Source of the DNA: Symsagittifera roscoffensis
Lineage: Eukaryota > Xenacoelomorpha > Acoela > Convolutidae
DNA: 64,000 bases
Assembly (NCBI RefSeq): GCF_963678635.1
Contig: NC_087065.1
Location: 34,101,679-34,165,678 of the forward strand
Direction of reading: 5' to 3'
A program made the position numbers and the translations under genes. Position 1 is the first letter of the stretch; every line of letters begins with the position of its first letter. This document shows positions 44,369 to 56,416 of this stretch, piece by piece. A model generated the notes under the pieces. It was not told where the DNA came from. It saw only the letters and a list, made by a program, of their open reading frames with translations, and did no database searches.

Positions 44369-46130
44369 TATACTTTTAGTGTTTTTACCGGCTCCTGGAT
44401 TTATCGCGTGGGTTGATTCTCGGCCTCTCCCTCCAAATATACAAAGCCTATAGTGTGAGTAGCTTCTGAGTGTTAACTGAATGTTCTATATTCTCTGACT
44501 TCAGCTCAGCAGTACCGCCTACCTCCTTATTACATTCTATAAAGTGTTGCCCTACTGAGGTGTCCCCTTTGCGCTGTTCATCGATCCTCATGACTAAATG
44601 TTGCACTGCCTGGCCGACAAAATGTGAGTTACATCCACTGCATGTAAGCATATACATCACTTTGGATCTCAATTCTCAGGCAAAGGAAGTTTTGATGGAT
44701 GGCAAGCATACTTTCAATTTTCTTGTTGTAAAATTTATTTGTGCCCCGGATATTTGCCGAACCTTCGCAGCTAACAGTTGAGATGGATTGCCTCGATATT
44801 GCTTTGTAAAAAGGGGGATGAGTCTTTCAATCATTTGTCATTTCTCGAATCTGATGCCGTAACCTCTAAATTTTTCTTTCCCTCAATGATCTTATTAAAA
44901 TTTTCAAACACTACCCTGTCCGACCAATTTTTCGGATTTTGATTTTCAATCCATTGTTTCTGATATTTTTTTTCCAATGCCTGGTAAAAATTTCTCCATG
45001 AGCAGGAACTTCTAAAAACCCTATAGAAGGGTGCTAGTATCAGTAGTTTTTTGATACCACCCATATGTGACCTATTTTTTCTGAGTCGACCTTGAAATTT
45101 AAACCCAAAAAGGCCAAAATACCGTGACTATCAAATTATTCTATGGTGAACAGCAAGTTTGGATGCAATTTATTGGCAGCATCGAGGACTAACCCAGAAT
45201 TGTCCTTGACAGTTCTAACTATGTCGTCCACATATCTTAGAACTCCTTAACAGCATTCTCAGTCCGATCTGCTTCTTGTTTTTTCTTGCAATTAAGCAAA
45301 ACCATACTATTTCAGCGATGTCTGCGTATTCGGATTCCGGTATGTTACCACGCCCTAAAAGGTTCCAATTCAAACAAGCTTCGCATTCTACCCCTTTAGC
45401 TCGTTATTTCACTTTTTTCTGACATCCAGGGCAGACTTCATTGTTATGCTCACCTAGCACAGTCAACTTTGATATTTTTTTCATTTTTTTCAAGTTTGTA
45501 TTTTTGAGCCACAAATTGGCCAGTTTTACTACAAGGGAGGCGCCCATTGCTAAACCGTCTTTTTGTATATACCACAAAACATTGCTCTTAAAATGTACCT
45601 TACTAAATGCCAAATCTAGTAGTTTTTCCATAGTTTTGCGAGATGTTTCCGGAGGAATGATTTGCTCATATAATCTCCTCAGGGCTATTTCAGCAGCTTG
45701 CTTGAGCGGTACATTAGTGTATAAACTCTTTTTATCAAGGGAGATTATACTCTCATCAGAGTCCAATTTTGTTTTCTCCAAGATCTCCTTGGCCATTTGA
45801 GCATCCGTTACTGTGTTTGCCCCCTCAATTTTATCGAAGTTTTTTGCTTAAGTTTTATTTAGTTGATCATATGAGCTACCAGGTAAATAAAGGACGGGAA
45901 GAAGTGGTGTGACTTGTTTGTTTACTTTTGCTAAACCATACAGCCAAGCCGGCTGCGCCCCCGTTGATCTCAACCTAGTATACAGGGCTTCGCTAATCTC
46001 ATCCTTTTTCCTGGCGAGTAATTCTTTTGTTTATGTCTTTTTCAATTTTTATGATAACGCTGTCTGTCAGATTCTTCCTCTCATTAAATTGTTCTGCCTA
46101 AAATAAATCTTTCAGTTTCTTCTATTTTAG
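44369..46130 (-). pseudogene. Penelope-like element: RT and GIY-YIG endonuclease
   Basis: The minus strand carries, in element order, an RT (frame 45404-45796) with SLDKKSLYTNVPL (motif A) and GLAMGASLVVKLANLW (motif B), then YVDD (motif C, codons 45223-45234, within RYVDDIVRTV), a block resembling LHPNLLFTIE, and finally a GIY-YIG endonuclease (44448-44672) with VMYMLTCSGCNSHFVGQA and GDTSVGQH. This combination of RT followed by GIY-YIG defines Penelope-like elements. Changed frames and stops (for example at 45400 and 45060) show decay. The N-terminal part beyond 45.9 kb is weak, and a 5' truncation is likely. Confidence 0.8.
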
Positions 46131-47148
46131 TGACATTCGACCAGAATGGTCAAAATGCAATTTCGCATTCGAATTTTTATTGGAACATCTAACCCAGAAG
46201 ATTGATGGTTTTTATGAACTAGTGACGTTAATTGAACGATTTGACAAATCGGGAAGGGTTAGTTTTGACTGACATGCTAACTTTTAAATTTTCGATTTGG
46301 ACATGAACGACACGTAACTTTTTAGTCTTTCGCACACACCGTAACTGCAAAAACAGAACAACAGTAGTCTCAGTGACAACAACAACAACAACAAAAAAAC
46401 GGCAGAAGAGTGAGATTGTGGTTGGAAAGTATCAAAAACCACCCCGTGTTGTAACAATTTTACCGCTACAATTGTTACTGAGCAGTTCACGAGAACAAGG
46501 AAGGGTGTTGGGACGACGTGTCCAGTCTTCCGAGAAGAAATAAGAGCCTTTTTTCTCCAGATTCCAGAATCCGGAAGGGTCTCGGAATTGGAACTTGAAC
46601 TGTTTTATACAAATTTTTAGCTTCCTGGAATGTCGTGAGTTGAATTTAATTAATACCAAATTCGTTTTCAGATCATGAGAAGCTAGAAAATGGGGAAAGG
46701 GTTGATCCATCTTCGATGGAGATGATGATTTTTATCTACTGAACAAAAACAGTAGTAATATAATATATAAATAGTAGCCCTGTTTTTAGGAGTGACCTCG
46801 TGGTCTGGGGATATTGAGACCCAGCCAAGAGCTCTGTATTTTTGCATATAATTAAGTTAATCAGAGCGTTCTGATCGAAGCCGGAAACAGTAACGTTTTT
46901 TTTTTGTCGACCCGATGTTAGAAAGACCACCAAAAGAACTCGCTGAGTGGTACGTGACCAAAAACACTTAAAGATATACAGGAAACCAATCAAAAAGTAG
47001 TATAGTACCTAAGAAAAAACAAAAAACACATAAATAAATAAAAAAAACCAAAAACGGTAAAAAAGTATAAAATCAGTAGAAATCATTCCCCCAGACGAGA
47101 TGTGATCCGACCTTCCCGTTTGTTGTTGTTAGATATTTTGTTGTTACA
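46131..47148 (+). mobile_element. 5' LTR of + strand G2 element (start missing)
   Basis: In + orientation it aligns with the reverse of 36606-37510. It ends in GTTACA (47143-47148). It starts near TGACATTCGACC, matching the + LTR at about 63972-63981, so roughly the first 500 bp of U3 are missing, replaced by the Penelope-like element. It has diverged more from the minus LTRs than these have from one another. The frames inside (46284-46490, 46432-46710, 46736-46993 minus) are not genes. Confidence 0.55.
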
Positions 47149-49606
47149 GGCACTTATATCAGACAGGATGGTTACGATCAATTTTGTGGCCCGTTTGTGG
47201 TGCTTGTACTGTAGGGTTTTTTGAGTATTTAAGCACGTTAATGATAATTTACGCTCAATTCGGAAGGGTCTCGGGATTAGAGAAGAAGACTGATCCGGCA
47301 AACAGTGCAAGGAGCGACAGGAAGGGTCTCAAGGATATCAACATTCGACTGTTGGGTATGGTTAACAAGTTTTGTATCCCTATTGGTACAAAAAGTAGGA
47401 TATTAATCTGTGGGGTGCTCGGTAGTGACTGCACTGTAGTGACCCTTCACCGAACTGCAAATTTCCGAGTTAAGCACCTTAATTCGGGTATTGAACAAAC
47501 CCGGAGGGGTATAATATTACTAGTATTACTATTTATACGGCCTATATTAATATTCCTATACCGTTTTTCAGTGAAAAACACAGTAAGCAGACCGGTTTTT
47601 AGCGTCAAAGTAGCGATATTTTGATCACCCCACAAATCGTGATTTTTGAGACATCAATATTTTTTGGAAACGGAAAAAAGCGCTAAATTAGGGAGCTACA
47701 TTGTAACTGTACTAGAATAATAGATAGCAAAAACCGAATTTTCTTGATTTTTCAAAAAACGAAACGCTACAAAAAAAGAAAGTTTTTCGAAATTTTTGAG
47801 TTGGGACAGTAAAAACTGTTGTTCGGACAACGTTCGCTAGTGAATCGACAGGTTTTAAAACCCTTTTGCCGATAACCTTCCGGATTACAGCGAAATTGAA
47901 TTTGACGTGTTTGATTTAGTGGATTCATCAATCCGGAAGGGTCCAAATAGCATTTTTTTTGGCATATATTTTCAGCGGGAGCGTTTTAGATCAGGTTTTT
48001 TGAAACAAACTAGAAGAGTATCGGCCTTTTAAGCTCGGATCAATAATTTTTAGGTCAAAAAGATCAGTATTGCGAAAAAAAGTTAGGCGGAACCTATAAG
48101 AGAAAACTTTTTTTTGAGTTTAGAAAAAAGACGTTTTGGTTAATAACTTTGGAACAACTGGAGAAACCGAGTTGATCTTGGTACCATTAGATCAGAAATT
48201 AGGTGAGCTTGCTCATAGAATCTTCAATTATTAGAAACATTTTTTAAGATTGTTTTTAGCAAACTCACTCACTAATTCGGGAAGGTAGACCCTTCACGTA
48301 TTATAAAAAAAAATTTTGGAAAGCCCTTATACCCCCTACCAAAGGGTAGTAACGGTTGAATAAGGCGGTCGAATAAGGCTGTTCTAGACAAAAAGGGAAG
48401 GATGGGGAAAACAGAAAAACAAAGTTGAGTCGAAACTAGGCTAGTTATAAGACCCTTCGCAGTTAAGGCGAAATGTCAAATAAGAGGCTTAGCTTCGATC
48501 CGGAAGGTTCTTGGGACAGAAAATACACCCTTCCTAGTTAGTTCGTACAGCTTAATATCATCGGAGAACGTATCCGGAATGGTATAGGGTGAAAATTTTA
48601 GAAGTCCCGGAAAAGCTATTTTTGCCAATCCGGAGGGGTCCTGTTTTTGCCAATCCGGAGGGGTCCAAATTTTGCCAATCCGGAGGGGTCCAAGTTTTGC
48701 TAATCCGGAAGGGTCCTGTTTTTGTCAATCCGGAAGGATCCTGTTTTTGCCAATCCTGAGGGGTCCAAATTTTGCCAAACCGGAGGGGTCCTGTTTTTGC
48801 CAATCTGGGGGGGGGGTCCTGTTTTTGCCAATCCGGAGGGGTACTATTTTGTCAAAACTTAAGTGGACATAAGAAAGTAAATAATAAAAAATATTAGGTT
48901 ATTAGGAGGCAGGCTATGAACCAGTGACTGCACTGATAACTTGCCTTTTTATAAAAGACCAGACTAAAACAAAACAGCTCTGAACCTGGATTTTCACGAC
49001 ACTAAGTCTAAATTGAACAAGAGTTTGTCACTGGTTTGTGTGGATTGAAATCCAAATCGTTTTTTGGAAAAATGATTGCCCTGAAGATTTTAGTAGGTCT
49101 AGCTCGAGCAATCCGAAGGCAGTTAGGTAACACAGGACTCGGTGGGTGCAATAGACGCCCACTTGAGAAAATAAATGCTCTCAAGTTTTGTCTGTTTGGT
49201 GCAGCACCGAACAAGGAAAGCTCTTTCTTTAGAAACAAATTCGACTATTACATTGCGACTGACTAAAGTACAAAACACATACGTTTTTCATTGAAAATAT
49301 TTTTATTTTTCTTCAATTTTGGTTTTAAATCAATAATATCTGTTCTTGATTGGGTAGTGAGTACACTATCATTTAAATATATTGATATCATCAGACTGTG
49401 CTAGCTTCATATCTTACAACTAATAATCGATTATTGTGAATAAATTGTATGCACGCTGTACTGTGATAACATACAAGGATTCGTGGTCACTATTTAAGTG
49501 AAACTCTTGGAAATTATTGTGTTGTGTTTTTATTATCAGTAGTCAGACTAAAAGGACACTAGCAATTAAATTGAGTGTATAGGCAGTAAGAAGTGATAAA
49601 TTGAAA
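47149..49606 (+). promoter_or_regulatory. Long 5' leader of + strand G2
   Basis: About 2.46 kb between the LTR end and the Gag start without a credible gene. It contains dispersed CCGGAAGGGTC-like words (for example near 47260, 47318, 47932, 48500), the minisatellite at 48609-48850, and a ~700-bp part (48870-49600) shared in reverse with 35095-35585. The CCGGAAGGGTC words resemble single decayed units of the minisatellite, so the array may once have filled the leader. No primer-binding site could be assigned. Confidence 0.5.
48609..48850. repeat. Leader minisatellite, + copy
   Basis: About nine units of TTTTGCCAATCCGGAGGGGTCC-like words (20-25 bases each). This is the reverse complement of the arrays at 35588-36538 and 41375-42365, as expected for the opposite element orientation. 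It is shorter and more regular than those arrays. Confidence 0.9.
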
Positions 49607-52260
49607 ATGAGTCTAGACAAGTCAAGAAACCTAAACTAAGTGATAGCTCCAGGAAGTTAATACCAGAGAAACAAAGAAAAGCAATGAACGACCCTGTTGT
49701 GGAAAGGATCGCACGAACCCGGACCGACAAAGGGAAGAAAGTTTCAGGTGGAATGGTTGAAACCAGGAGTCAAAAGTCCTCCGAAGGACAAAAGGCAATG
49801 TTAGAAGTAGAGGTCCATCCGGAACCTGCCATGGATGATAACCGGGAGGGAAGGGGACCTGAAGGGAGAGGAAACAGAAGATTGGCGAGTGAATCTACTC
49901 CGGTAGAACTAGGCCGAGATTTCGCCTTTTCCACCGGGACTCTGGACCGCGAAGAGATGTCGGAAACGTCCGACATCTCTACTGAAAATGTGGCGACTAC
50001 AAGATCACCCACAGACAACAGCATGATGCATGGCGTGACGGAGAAACCGGCAACATCCTCATCGTTTTCAGAAAGAGTGAAGAACACTTTCGGAAACTTC
50101 TTTCCATTTACCATGGGAGCGGGTACGGGCTATGAAGCAGAAACCCAGGAAGAAGAGGAGGACGATGACGAGCAAGATGACTTCGGATCTCAAGTCAGCA
50201 TCAATAGTTCGACTCTGGAGAAGGACGCATGCACCGATAGAGAGACTGGCCCCAAGGACCGATTTGGCGTAGTCAGGACAATAAGCAAGACCACAAACGG
50301 ATCAGACTAGTCAGAAGACTTTGAGACAATGACGAGTTCGGAGATGCGAACTGGGAAGAACAGAAACACAGGGCTATGTAACCCACCTGCGGATCCAGAA
50401 GTGGATCATGAAGCGACGTCGAGGCAGAGAATCAGGACCCGAGTCTCGACCAGCGCCAAGCTTTCTGGAACCGACAGGGTGACACCGCCACTTGTGACGC
50501 CATTAGTGGACAACAGAGCATCAATTGAAGAAGCCTTGACTAATATAGTGGGCAGCATAGGAGAACAGAATGAACAGATGTCCTTAAGAATGAGTGAGCT
50601 AAAAAGGGCAGTCCACGTCGAGAGAGAAAGCCTGCGTGAAGAGATCAACCGCAACAGACAAGAAGTTAGCGGAAGTGAAAACCGCTTGAGGAGAGAACGG
50701 ATGAACACTTGGCTAAGAAGTTGTCGCGAATGACGAGGGAAGCTGAGCAGAGAGAGTTACGATTGAGAGATGAAATGGAGAAAATGAGAATTCAACAAGA
50801 GCAGACTCTTGGGACTCTTGACACGAAGATAGACGCGATGATGGAGAGGCGAACTCAGGCTATCATGGATAGGTTGGATGGGCTACTAGGCAGCAGGAGT
50901 GGATCGAAGAATGGGGAACCGAACTCGGGAGAACCCAGCAGGGAGCCGAGAGTGAACTTCAATGAACAACCGAATAAAAGAAGGACACATGGATCCACTA
51001 GAGGAAGAAGCAGTTCATCCAGCTATGCCCCAGGGGACAATAGGCCACGGGGCCCAAACATCAGAGGAAGTTCAACTGGCAACAAACCGACCTCAAACGA
51101 ACGACCGACGCAAGATACACATGCGACTGGGAGATGTGATTCCAGGAACTAGAGTCATGCGAATCAAGGAAGAAGTCATCCCAGGGATTCGGACAGGAGG
51201 GAAAATCCAGAGCCCGAAGCAGGGAGCAATGATGCTCAAGCAGGACATTCAAGAGACGATACATCAATGGCTACAGACTTTGAACCTCTGAACAGGTCTT
51301 TGGAAACATTCCTAACGAGGTTTTTTAGAACCAATGAACGCATTGAGAAGTCCAGAAGGGATTTTAAGAAACCAAGATGCTATAAAGATGAATCTGATGG
51401 CTGTGTTGATACCTGGGTAGAGGTAATGAAACTGAATCTTGAAGAGGAGGACTTGTCAGAAAGACAAGAAAGCAGTGCGCTCACCAGTAACCAGGAAGGG
51501 ACAGCCCCAAATTGTGTAATGGCCAAAACGCAATGGCCACTGCTGAGAAAATCACTGAAATCTTTTTGTTAAATCGTTTTGGCTCAGGGGTGCAAGGACA
51601 CCAAGCAATGATGCGCTTCGAGAAACGGAGGCAACGTAAAGACGAGACGATAGACAAGTTTCAGACTATTTGGAGATGCTGAGAAGGCGCAGCCAACCAG
51701 ATGAGTCAAACAGAAGGATGAACCTGGCAGCAGCCTCAAAATTCATCGATGGTGTGAATAATGATGAGCTTCGAACGATGTTAGCGACGCATTACACACC
51801 GCTTTCAACCAACGCACCAACACCAGAGGAGTTCAGATTCAAGTCAAAAGAATATCTTTTCCTAAAGCCTTCATCGAGATCTCGGTATTACAAAAACATT
51901 TATGGCAATTTTAACAACGGACCAGCAAACCAAGGTAACAACTGGTGCAAACTAAGGGACGATATGGACAAGAGACGCTCTTGTGCAAATTGCAATTCGA
52001 CGGACCATCATGTGTCAGCATGCCCAACCTAAAAACAGGGCATGAAAGCAATAGGCTTTAGACTCGAAGATGAAGATTCCTCAGAGGTCGATCATGAAGA
52101 TTTCATGAGAGGAGTAATTGCGAAATTCGGCCAAAGGTGTTTCTTCTGTAACTTGGAAGGTCATTTTAAATCGGATTGTCCACAATTTTGTGATGCTGCG
52201 GCAGATGACTTCAAGATAGGTTATAGGGTAGCCGCGAGGGATGCCAGTAGGAGTTGGTGA
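49607..52260 (+). pseudogene. Gag of + strand G2
   Basis: The start is put at 49607 (MSLDKSR) because the minus copies share it. The frame then shifts to 49684. The protein would have an acidic N-terminal part, a coiled coil (about 50590-50900), an arginine/serine/asparagine-rich basic stretch (50930-51130), a helical block (51594-51870) and two CX2CX4HX4C zinc knuckles, CANCNSTDHHVSAC (about 51982-52023) and CFFCNLEGHFKSDC (about 52138-52180). In-frame stops lie at 50308, 51150, 51570 and 52030, with frameshifts near 50710 and 51664. Gag packages the RNA and builds the particle. Two knuckles and the large size are notable for gypsy elements. This copy is dead. Confidence 0.75.
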
Positions 52261-53727
52261 CGAAGGAGATCAAACAAAAGGTGAAGCTCGAACTAGAGAA
52301 TGAGAAAAATCAGGAAAGCTGAATGCCTTCGAGGCATCAGAAGTCAAAGAGACGAAAGCACCAAGCAGTTTGAGCATGAAACTAAAAATGATCTCTGGGC
52401 AGACATTCGGAATGGTGCCTCAAGGAAGTAGAATACAGTCAAAAATTTCAGTCGCGGGACATCAGGTGATCAGGAACCTAAGTGAACCCTCAGACTTCAG
52501 TAAGATGCATTTAGACACATATGCAGATTATCTGAGGTAGGAAGAGCCACGCACTGAGTCGAGGGCTGCACGAGCGCTGTTGACAACGGGTGGCTCTCGA
52601 ACGAAGAAACTTCACGGGCGCTACGTGGAAGTCTATGGATCTTATCAAGTGATGTTGAACGTTGACGGGATAAGTATCTACACTAGGACCTAGGTCACAG
52701 CAGATAGCGACCAAATGGGGCAGATCTATTTGGGACAGGAAGAACTTAAGGTCCGCAGAATTAGCCATGATGCCTTGATGGAGCAAGATGCAGTACACAT
52801 AGGGTACGAGGCAGATGTGATTGCACATCTGCTAGATACCAATGGGAAGAAAATTGGAGTAACGGACTACTGGATACAGGAGCAGTGGTAAGCGTGATGC
52901 CAATAAAAACAAGGGAAAGAATGGGCTTCACGGGGGAAGATCTAATTCCAACGAACCTCAGATTGGCGGCCGCCAAACGCGGAGCAATCTACGTGGCCGG
53001 GAGGACACCAATAACGGTCCTTCACATGGAAGGACACAATCTTTGGATGAGCTTTCTGGTGGTTGAGAATTTAGACGACTCAGACCAATTAATCCTGGGC
53101 CGAGATTTTGTCAGGAACTTCGATGTGATGATTGACTTGAACAGCGGTCTAATAAGGATTAGAAACCCGGATCGGAAGTATGTTAAGAAACCAATCAATA
53201 GAATAAAAACAGATGAAAACAAGGTACCAATCTTTTTAGATAGAAAGGTAAAACTACTGCCGGGACAAGCTGTAGTAGCAATTTTTAAAATGAGAAATTT
53301 GAATCTGTTAAGTGATAGTAAACAGGTTTGTTTGGTACCCAACCCAAATAGTCAAAGCTCGGTGATTTTAGAACGGAGCTTTTCCGTAACACGAAACGGG
53401 CTGTGTGCCAGTGTGTAGATGAACACACTGGACACCATGTTTACGATCCAGCGTGGAAAGAAACATGGATACGCTTTGCCGATGAAAACCGACTATGAGG
53501 AGACACAAAACTTGAAGAGATATAGTGTGAAAGACTGCCCGAATCTTGCTGATAAGGATAAAATTTTAAAGAGAATTGATGAATTTAAATCTATTAATAA
53601 ACTGTTTTTGATGAAATCCGAAACGGATGACGGCTTGTCGAGCTGCTCGAACTTTCCGGAACGCCTCTCGTTATATGAACTAGAATCCGACCAACCGGTC
53701 TTGCCGGAGATAAAACACTTGAGATGA
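52261..53727 (+). pseudogene. Protease (retropepsin) region of + strand G2
   Basis: The active-site motif LLDTGAVVSVMP is intact, with Asp-Thr-Gly at 52873-52881. A later IL-GRDFV block (53090-53110) fits the conserved Gly-Arg-Asp that closes a retropepsin. Upstream coding (52505-52870) is in another frame, so a one-base shift lies just before the active site near 52860. A stop at 53416 splits the downstream spacer (53419-53727), which leads into RT. The enzyme would process Gag-Pol. Confidence 0.75.
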
Positions 53728-54540
53728 AAAATAGGTGAGGGAGATTTTGAATCATTAGGGGGCGGTTTTAAATCGGAATGCGGACATATTTTCAAAACAT
53801 AAAAACATCGGTTGCTGCAACTTCATCGAACACGAAATAGAATTAGAGGAAGGCGCCATTCCTCGTAGGGAAGGCGCAAGGCGAATGAAGCCTCATAAAT
53901 CGGAAGCGTGCCGAGCGGAAATAGAAATGTTGCTCGAATACGACATGTTAGAGCCCTCGAAATCGCCTTGGGCTTGCGGGGTAGTCATTGCCAAGAAGAA
54001 GGGGGGCAGCTTAGGTTCTGTTGCGACTTTCGTTACCTGAACGCAGTGACCATAAAAGATGCGTACTCGATACCGCGAATAGACGAGAGCCTCTCGAAAC
54101 TTGGTGACGCCAAGTTCTTCACCACACTGGACTTGGGTTCTGCCTTCTGGCAGGTCCCTCCGCGGAAGAAAACAGAGAAAAGACCGGATTCGCATGTGAA
54201 TTGGGGTTGTACCAGTGGAAGAGGATGCCCTTTGGCTTGTGCAACGCCACGGCCACTTTTCAAAGACTGATGGCTCAGGCTTTGACCAGAGTGACGAAGA
54301 AGTACGGGAACCTTCGGATGTGTTACGTGGATGACGTGGTCATAGCAACACCCACCCTGGAAGACCACATTGATCGGCTAGAGGAGGTCTTTGGCTGCAT
54401 GAAAAGAGCAGGCTTGAAATGCAAACCATCGAAATGTGAAATCCTCAGGGATTCAATCAAGTATCTAAGAAGAATGGTGGACAGGCATGGCGTGAGGCCG
54501 GACTCGGAAGCAGTGGAGTCTGTGTTGACATGAAAGACTC
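53728..54540 (+). pseudogene. Reverse transcriptase of + strand G2
   Basis: The N-terminal block (EIEMLLEYDMLEPSKSPWAC, near 53920) is followed in a shifted frame by RFCCDFRYLNAVTIKDAYSI, FTTLDLGSAFWQV (motif A, about 54117-54155), then after another shift RMPFGLCNATATFQR (motif B) and YVDDVVIATP (motif C, YVDD codons 54324-54335). Frameshifts lie near 54003 and 54165, and there is a stop at 54531. All catalytic Asp residues of the RT palm can still be read. Domain order and motifs place the element in Ty3/gypsy (Metaviridae). Confidence 0.85.
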
Positions 54541-55215
54541 CCAGAATGGACACACAGCTCATGAGCTTCCTGGGGTTTGCCAATTATTACCTTGAGTTCA
54601 TAAAAGGATATGCAGACAAGGTGTACCCCATGCAAAAACTGATGCGCAAGAAAGGAAAGAAGTTCGAATGGAGTGAAGAAGCTCAAGCTGCCTTCGAGAA
54701 AAAATAGCGGGAACTGTGCGAAGCACTAGTGGTAGGCATGCCCACAGAGAAGGGCATGTATGTTCTTGATACAGATGCATCAGTAGTGGCCATCTCAGGA
54801 ATACTGCATCAGGAGCAGGAATGGAATGGGAGAACAGTTCTCCGTCCCATTGCATATGACAGTAAGGTGTTGAGTGACACTGAAATGAAGTATGTGCACC
54901 AAAGGCAGAAATGCTTGCAGTGGTCACATTCGTGGAGAAGTACCGCGCATACTTAGGTAGCGCTCCCTTTAAGTTATGCGTGGACAATAGAGCGTTATCC
55001 TGGTTGAAGGCGTACTCGATGGACTAGAACTACATTGGTCTGTGGATAGTCAGATTAGACGGCTACCACATGATAATCCAGCACAGGATGCGTGATAAAC
55101 ACCAGAATGCTGACAGCCTCAGCAAGAAGTCTGAGTTTTATGAAAGACTTGATCAGAAGCAAGCCAATCAGGCAGAAATCAAGGATGGGTTTTCGTTTCT
55201 GAACAAAGACCTATG
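54541..55215 (+). pseudogene. RNase H of + strand G2
   Basis: After the RT thumb (FLGFANYY, FIKGYADKV) the RNase H domain shows VLDTDAS (first Asp), SDTEMKY (Glu), and, after a frameshift near 54900, VDNRALSWL (Asp) and NADSLSKK (last Asp). These are the four metal-binding positions of retroelement RNase H. Stops lie at 54705 (TAG) and in the part near 55025. The domain would remove the RNA strand during reverse transcription. Confidence 0.75.
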
Positions 55216-56416
55216 AGTATGAGGCAATTCCCTTGACGAGATGGTTGGACAAATCTGGACATCCAATTCCGGGACACCTTGAGTTACCGGTGGAAAAGGC
55301 AGCGGAAATAAAGATCTTATCAAAGAAGGACCCGGTGCCTTTGGATCTGTTGCTACGTTCGAACCTGGTCCAACAGGAACTCTCTCGTATGATTATAAAC
55401 AACCTCTCATTGCTGGATAAAACGGTCCAGGTCACTCCGCAAGCGATGCCGATGCTGGGTGAATTGTTGGAGAGAGAAGTGACTAGAGATGACCCCGAAT
55501 GGGCAGCAGCCATGGCATCGGTAACAGTCAGTGAGAAAATAAAGATTTTGCTATCAAGACGTCAACACAAGGAAAATGAAAGGGATCGTAGGACCATAGT
55601 TTAGCAACTAGTGCCCTCGATAAATCAAAACGTCTTGACAAGTACATCATACAAACGGAAAGAACAGGTGAAAGAGACACAAAGGAAACTTGTTACCTTT
55701 AAGGATCAGGATCGGAAAGGCGAAGAGGCTGAACAAAACCTGGGGCAAGAAAGTTTGTTCGGGGAGAAGGTCGTTGATGGGAGTAGGCAAGTTTATCAAC
55801 AAGACCCGGGACAAGAAAGTTTGTCCGGGGAGTCAGGTGTAGAAGAAAATGTTCAAGGTGAGGAACAAGACTTGGAGGATAAAATTTTGTCCGAAGAGTT
55901 CAGATGGATGAGCAGAGCGCATAAATCTGACCCCGAAGAAGAAACATACTCAGTGACAAGTTCTTCCATTGATGAAAACTCGAGGAATTCAAGAAATGAC
56001 ACTTACTCAGACAGGAGCTCAGGATCGGAATTGTCAGAGCTAGCGATCCACACGTTGCTAGTGGAGTCTCGAGCAAGAGACTTTTACAGAGAGTTACATC
56101 AAGACCATGACAGTGATTGCTACCTGCTACGTAGCGAAACAGTCTTCGACAACGAAGCTGAGGATCTAGAAACAATAGCGGTATCGAAACGATCAATGAG
56201 TTTGTTGCCGCAGAAAGAAGTAGTCAGGACTGATCTTCAACCCTTCAGACAAGAGACAGAACCATTGGCGAAAATTTGGTGCGTGAAGATAGGAGATGAC
56301 ACGCATCAGCCAGATGAAACAAAAAGTCATTTGAGGGTCATGAAGACGTACTTGAAGGCGAGATACAGACTTTCAGACCTACCAAGAGCACAGAGAAATG
56401 ACGGTTAACTAGCAAC
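55216..56416 (+). pseudogene. Long acidic linker between RNase H and integrase
   Basis: About 1.2 kb (frames 55233-55604 and 55611-56408, same frame with a TAG between) encodes a serine- and glutamate-rich region. It includes three imperfect repeats around LGQESLFGE, PGQESLSGE and EDKILSEE (55740-55900), and DSDCYLLRSETVFDNEAEDL further on. In most gypsy elements RNase H and integrase are only about 100 residues apart, so this is an unusually long insertion. No domain was recognised. It may be a disordered spacer or a degenerated extra module. Confidence 0.55.

Noticed and set aside
47083-47624. Frames of 75 and 146 codons in the leader
   Set aside because: No motif, no counterpart in the minus leaders and unusual composition. 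They are probably chance open frames.
50308-52032. In-frame stops in Gag as programmed readthrough sites
   Set aside because: There are at least four stops plus frameshifts, at positions not shared with the minus copies. Decay explains them better.
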